Of a stretch of DNA of 64,000 nt, positions 63,363 through 64,000 are shown piece after piece. Position 1 is the stretch's first letter. Every line of letters begins with the position of its first letter. The translations under genes were made by a program, and so were the position numbers. The notes beneath the pieces were generated by a model. The model was not told the DNA's origin. It was given only the letters and a program-made list of their open reading frames with translations, and searched no databases. Origin of the DNA: JADJXV01 sp046328995 (lineage in GTDB: Bacteria > Bacteroidota > Ignavibacteria > Kapaibacteriales > UBA961); assembly GCA_046328995.1 (NCBI GenBank), contig JAXLVN010000007.1, positions 62,001 through 126,000 on the forward strand, given 5' to 3'.

Positions 63363-64000
63363 ATGAAAACACTAGCTAAAATCAACACTCTCATACTCGC
63401 CATCTGGATCGTCATCTCCGGATGCAGCAATGACGCATCGACCATTCTCGGCAATGACACCGACGCAACAAGCCGGTCAAGCAAGAATACCATTTCGGCT
63501 GTTCAGACAACCTACAAAGGACGCTTCAAAATCGACACCTACAGCACAGGAGAAGTAGAAGTGTATGACAAGAACGTCAACAACAAATGGCTAGCTTCTT
63601 ATAAAACAAACTGTTATACCGTTTCGCTCGACGGTGCATCTCGTACATTTACCGAAGGGAATGTATCGGTGACTCATTCGGTATGGGTACGAACCTTGCC
63701 TTCAAAATTCTCAGGTACTGTCGATACCACGTGGCTCCATAATGCACTTGCCTCTAATAGTGCGAATTCCTCGAGTTTGGATATTCTCGCTATTGCCATG
63801 GAATATATCGCCGGCGGCAGTAAAAATGCTCTCTATGGTCCTGACTCAGCAGGTACGTATAAAGAGGGTTCAGACTTTAACGATTACCTTCAAATTAACT
63901 GGAGTTATGTTCATTACTGGAGCTCTTCTCAGAACAAATATCTCGTCAACCCATACACACGCACGTATGATACATCGCGCGCTACCTGCTTGGATTGCTC
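63363..64000 (+). CDS. Lipoprotein, possibly with DCS-type cysteine hydrolase domain (3' end outside window)
   Basis: The frame is open from ATG 63363 to the edge. The signal ends in SGC (Cys21), a good lipobox. The visible 212 residues are rich in Asn, Thr and Tyr, with FNDYLQINWSYVHYWSS and, right at the edge, RATCLDCS. A DCS or DCT at this place can be the nucleophile of an amidase or NlpC/P60-type domain, but too little is seen. It follows the poly-gamma-glutamate hydrolase gene after 45 bp in the same direction. Confidence 0.75.
   Translation, partial: MKTLAKINTLILAIWIVISGCSNDASTILGNDTDATSRSSKNTISAVQTTYKGRFKIDTYSTGEVEVYDKNVNNKWLASYKTNCYTVSLDGASRTFTEGNVSVTHSVWVRTLPSKFSGTVDTTWLHNALASNSANSSSLDILAIAMEYIAGGSKNALYGPDSAGTYKEGSDFNDYLQINWSYVHYWSSSQNKYLVNPYTRTYDTSRATCLDC

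Overview
The window looks like chromosomal DNA from a member of the Bacteroidota/Chlorobi (FCB) group, most like the Kapaibacteria-Ignavibacteria side of it. The evidence is several secreted proteins with type IX secretion (T9SS)-style C-terminal domains, a PorV/PorQ-like outer-membrane protein, the long form of QueA, a secreted TldD/PmbA-like protein and a mid-range GC content. The taxon is an inference from gene content; no rRNA or tRNA gene, CRISPR array, transposase or prophage was seen.

Layout. 1-8 kb: the 5' part of one giant, highly repetitive secreted protein gene on the minus strand that runs off the left edge (2,664 codons visible, no stop). It is followed upstream by a small T9SS cargo gene and about 1.1 kb of apparently non-coding DNA. 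9.9-27.3 kb: mostly housekeeping and envelope genes, namely a GNDxY-repeat/HEAT-like secreted protein, dnaB, a marR-yceI pair sharing a palindromic operator, an S1-domain RNA-binding protein, a tldD-like gene plus queA, a LonN-domain protein and an AddA-like helicase-nuclease. 27.8-28.9 kb: an AT-rich islet with an SDH/Clp-fold protease and a tiny coupled ORF. 29.2-32.1 kb: an AraC regulator, DUF779 and aldehyde dehydrogenase cassette bracketed by a 20-bp direct repeat. 32.3-46.6 kb: a mix of metabolic genes (fatty acid hydroxylase, formimidoylglutamase-type ureohydrolase, plsY, gpsA, pirin, M16 peptidase, gamma-carbonic anhydrase, methyltransferases, oxidoreductase), with an accessory ankyrin/propeller gene pair at 44.2-45.4 kb.

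47.6-59.1 kb is the most interesting part: seven genes on the minus strand in the order hen1, SWIM zinc-finger protein, DUF5691-like protein, MoxR-type AAA+ ATPase, DUF5682-like protein, VWA protein, pnkp. It combines a complete bacterial Pnkp/Hen1 RNA-repair pair at the two ends with a MoxR/VWA module in between. Genes overlap or nearly touch at most junctions. The whole block is bracketed by two identical 56-bp direct-repeat cores, one just past the pnkp stop and one upstream of hen1, as if it were one transferable unit. I propose it as an integrated RNA-damage response: the AAA+/VWA machine with SWIM and DUF proteins senses or remodels, Hen1 methylates and Pnkp heals and seals cleaved RNA. 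The combination is visible in the sequence; the functional coupling is inference.

59.5-64 kb: acpS, a bacterial globin with a small neighbour, a propeller-type T9SS protein, and two lipoprotein genes. The first is poly-gamma-glutamate hydrolase-like; the second is cut by the right edge. Several families of short intergenic palindromic repeats are scattered through the window.
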